A stretch of 64,000 nt of DNA from the NCBI GenBank assembly GCA_947627235.1, contig CANQVG010000003.1, forward strand, positions 1 to 64,000. Direction: 5' to 3'. The stretch comes from an uncultured Clostridia bacterium. GTDB lineage: Bacteria > Bacillota > Clostridia > Oscillospirales > Ruminococcaceae. Every line of letters starts with the position of its first letter. Within the stretch, counting starts at the first letter, position 1. Under the pieces are notes generated by a model, which saw only the letters and a list, made by a program, of their open reading frames with translations, searched no databases and was not told where the DNA came from. Position numbers and translations under genes: made by a program. This document shows positions 63,992 to 64,000 of this stretch, in pieces.

Positions 63992-64000
63992 TGTTATGGA

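Noticed and set aside
63991-64000. Start of the next gene (perhaps mnmG) at the window end
   Set aside because: An ATG overlaps the mnmE stop, and mnmG often follows mnmE, but ten bases are too few to support a call.

Overview
The window is a GC-rich (high 50s percent by eye) piece of a Firmicutes chromosome, most likely from an anaerobic gut-type Clostridia (Oscillospiraceae/Ruminococcaceae-like). The evidence is strong AGGAGG ribosome binding sites, a Clostridia-type Rnf complex, a single-chain pyruvate:ferredoxin oxidoreductase, CotH and collagen-like surface proteins, and the order gyrA-gyrB-remB-recF-yaaA-dnaN-dnaA | rpmH-rnpA-yidD-yidC-jag-mnmE. It therefore spans the replication origin (about 57.0-59.1 kb), with most of the window being the arm to its left. 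No organism name can be given from the sequence alone.

Layout. 0-4.6 kb: a repeat-rich stretch ending in tRNA-Leu(GAG), a membrane-anchored LysM/G5/M23 peptidase, a FliB-like cysteine-rich protein and a GtrA protein. 4.65-6.4 kb: a small prophage-derived lysis cassette (baseplate-like protein, two holin-like proteins, GH25 lysozyme) behind a sigma70-type promoter with a perfect Gram-positive LexA (SOS) box between -35 and -10. 6.4-8.0 kb: a membrane protein and a DegV protein. 8.1-15.5 kb: an operon rnfCDGEAB-apbE-NusG_II-Gx transporter-ECF S component, that is, an ion-pumping ferredoxin:NAD oxidoreductase plus the machinery expected for its covalent flavinylation. 15.5-17.3 kb: hairpin-rich spacer, a small amidase, tRNA-Pro(CGG) and a broken gene. 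17.3-26.8 kb: a carbohydrate locus with GH43 and GH30 enzymes and four tandem paralogous solute-binding lipoproteins but no permease.

26.9-35.0 kb is a cell-surface region: a collagen-like Gly-X-Thr protein coupled to a glycosyltransferase, a sugar nucleotidyltransferase, an LCP ligase, a split bacterial tyrosine kinase (Wzz-like adaptor plus CpsD-like kinase), an NPPTG-tailed surface protein and a CpsB-type phosphatase. 35.1-40.6 kb: a small lipoprotein and a secreted amidase, then nifJ (PFOR); the lipoprotein and nifJ share an 82-bp identical promoter/leader duplication. 40.7-49.0 kb: a CotH-kinase surface protein, DegV, a PlsC acyltransferase with zinc ribbon, and a VTC polyphosphate polymerase with a DUF4956 membrane protein. 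49.0-64.0 kb: the origin and its conserved genes.

The most notable points are the SOS-wired lysis cassette, the duplicated nifJ leader, the four permease-less binding proteins, and an origin in which the DnaA helix-turn-helix signature is changed (RNHSTM instead of the usual RDHTTV) together with repeated GTTGAAAA elements in place of TTATCCACA boxes and a well-formed DnaA-trio stretch. Coordinates of start codons were chosen from ribosome binding sites read in the sequence; functional calls rest on recognition of family motifs, with no database search available.
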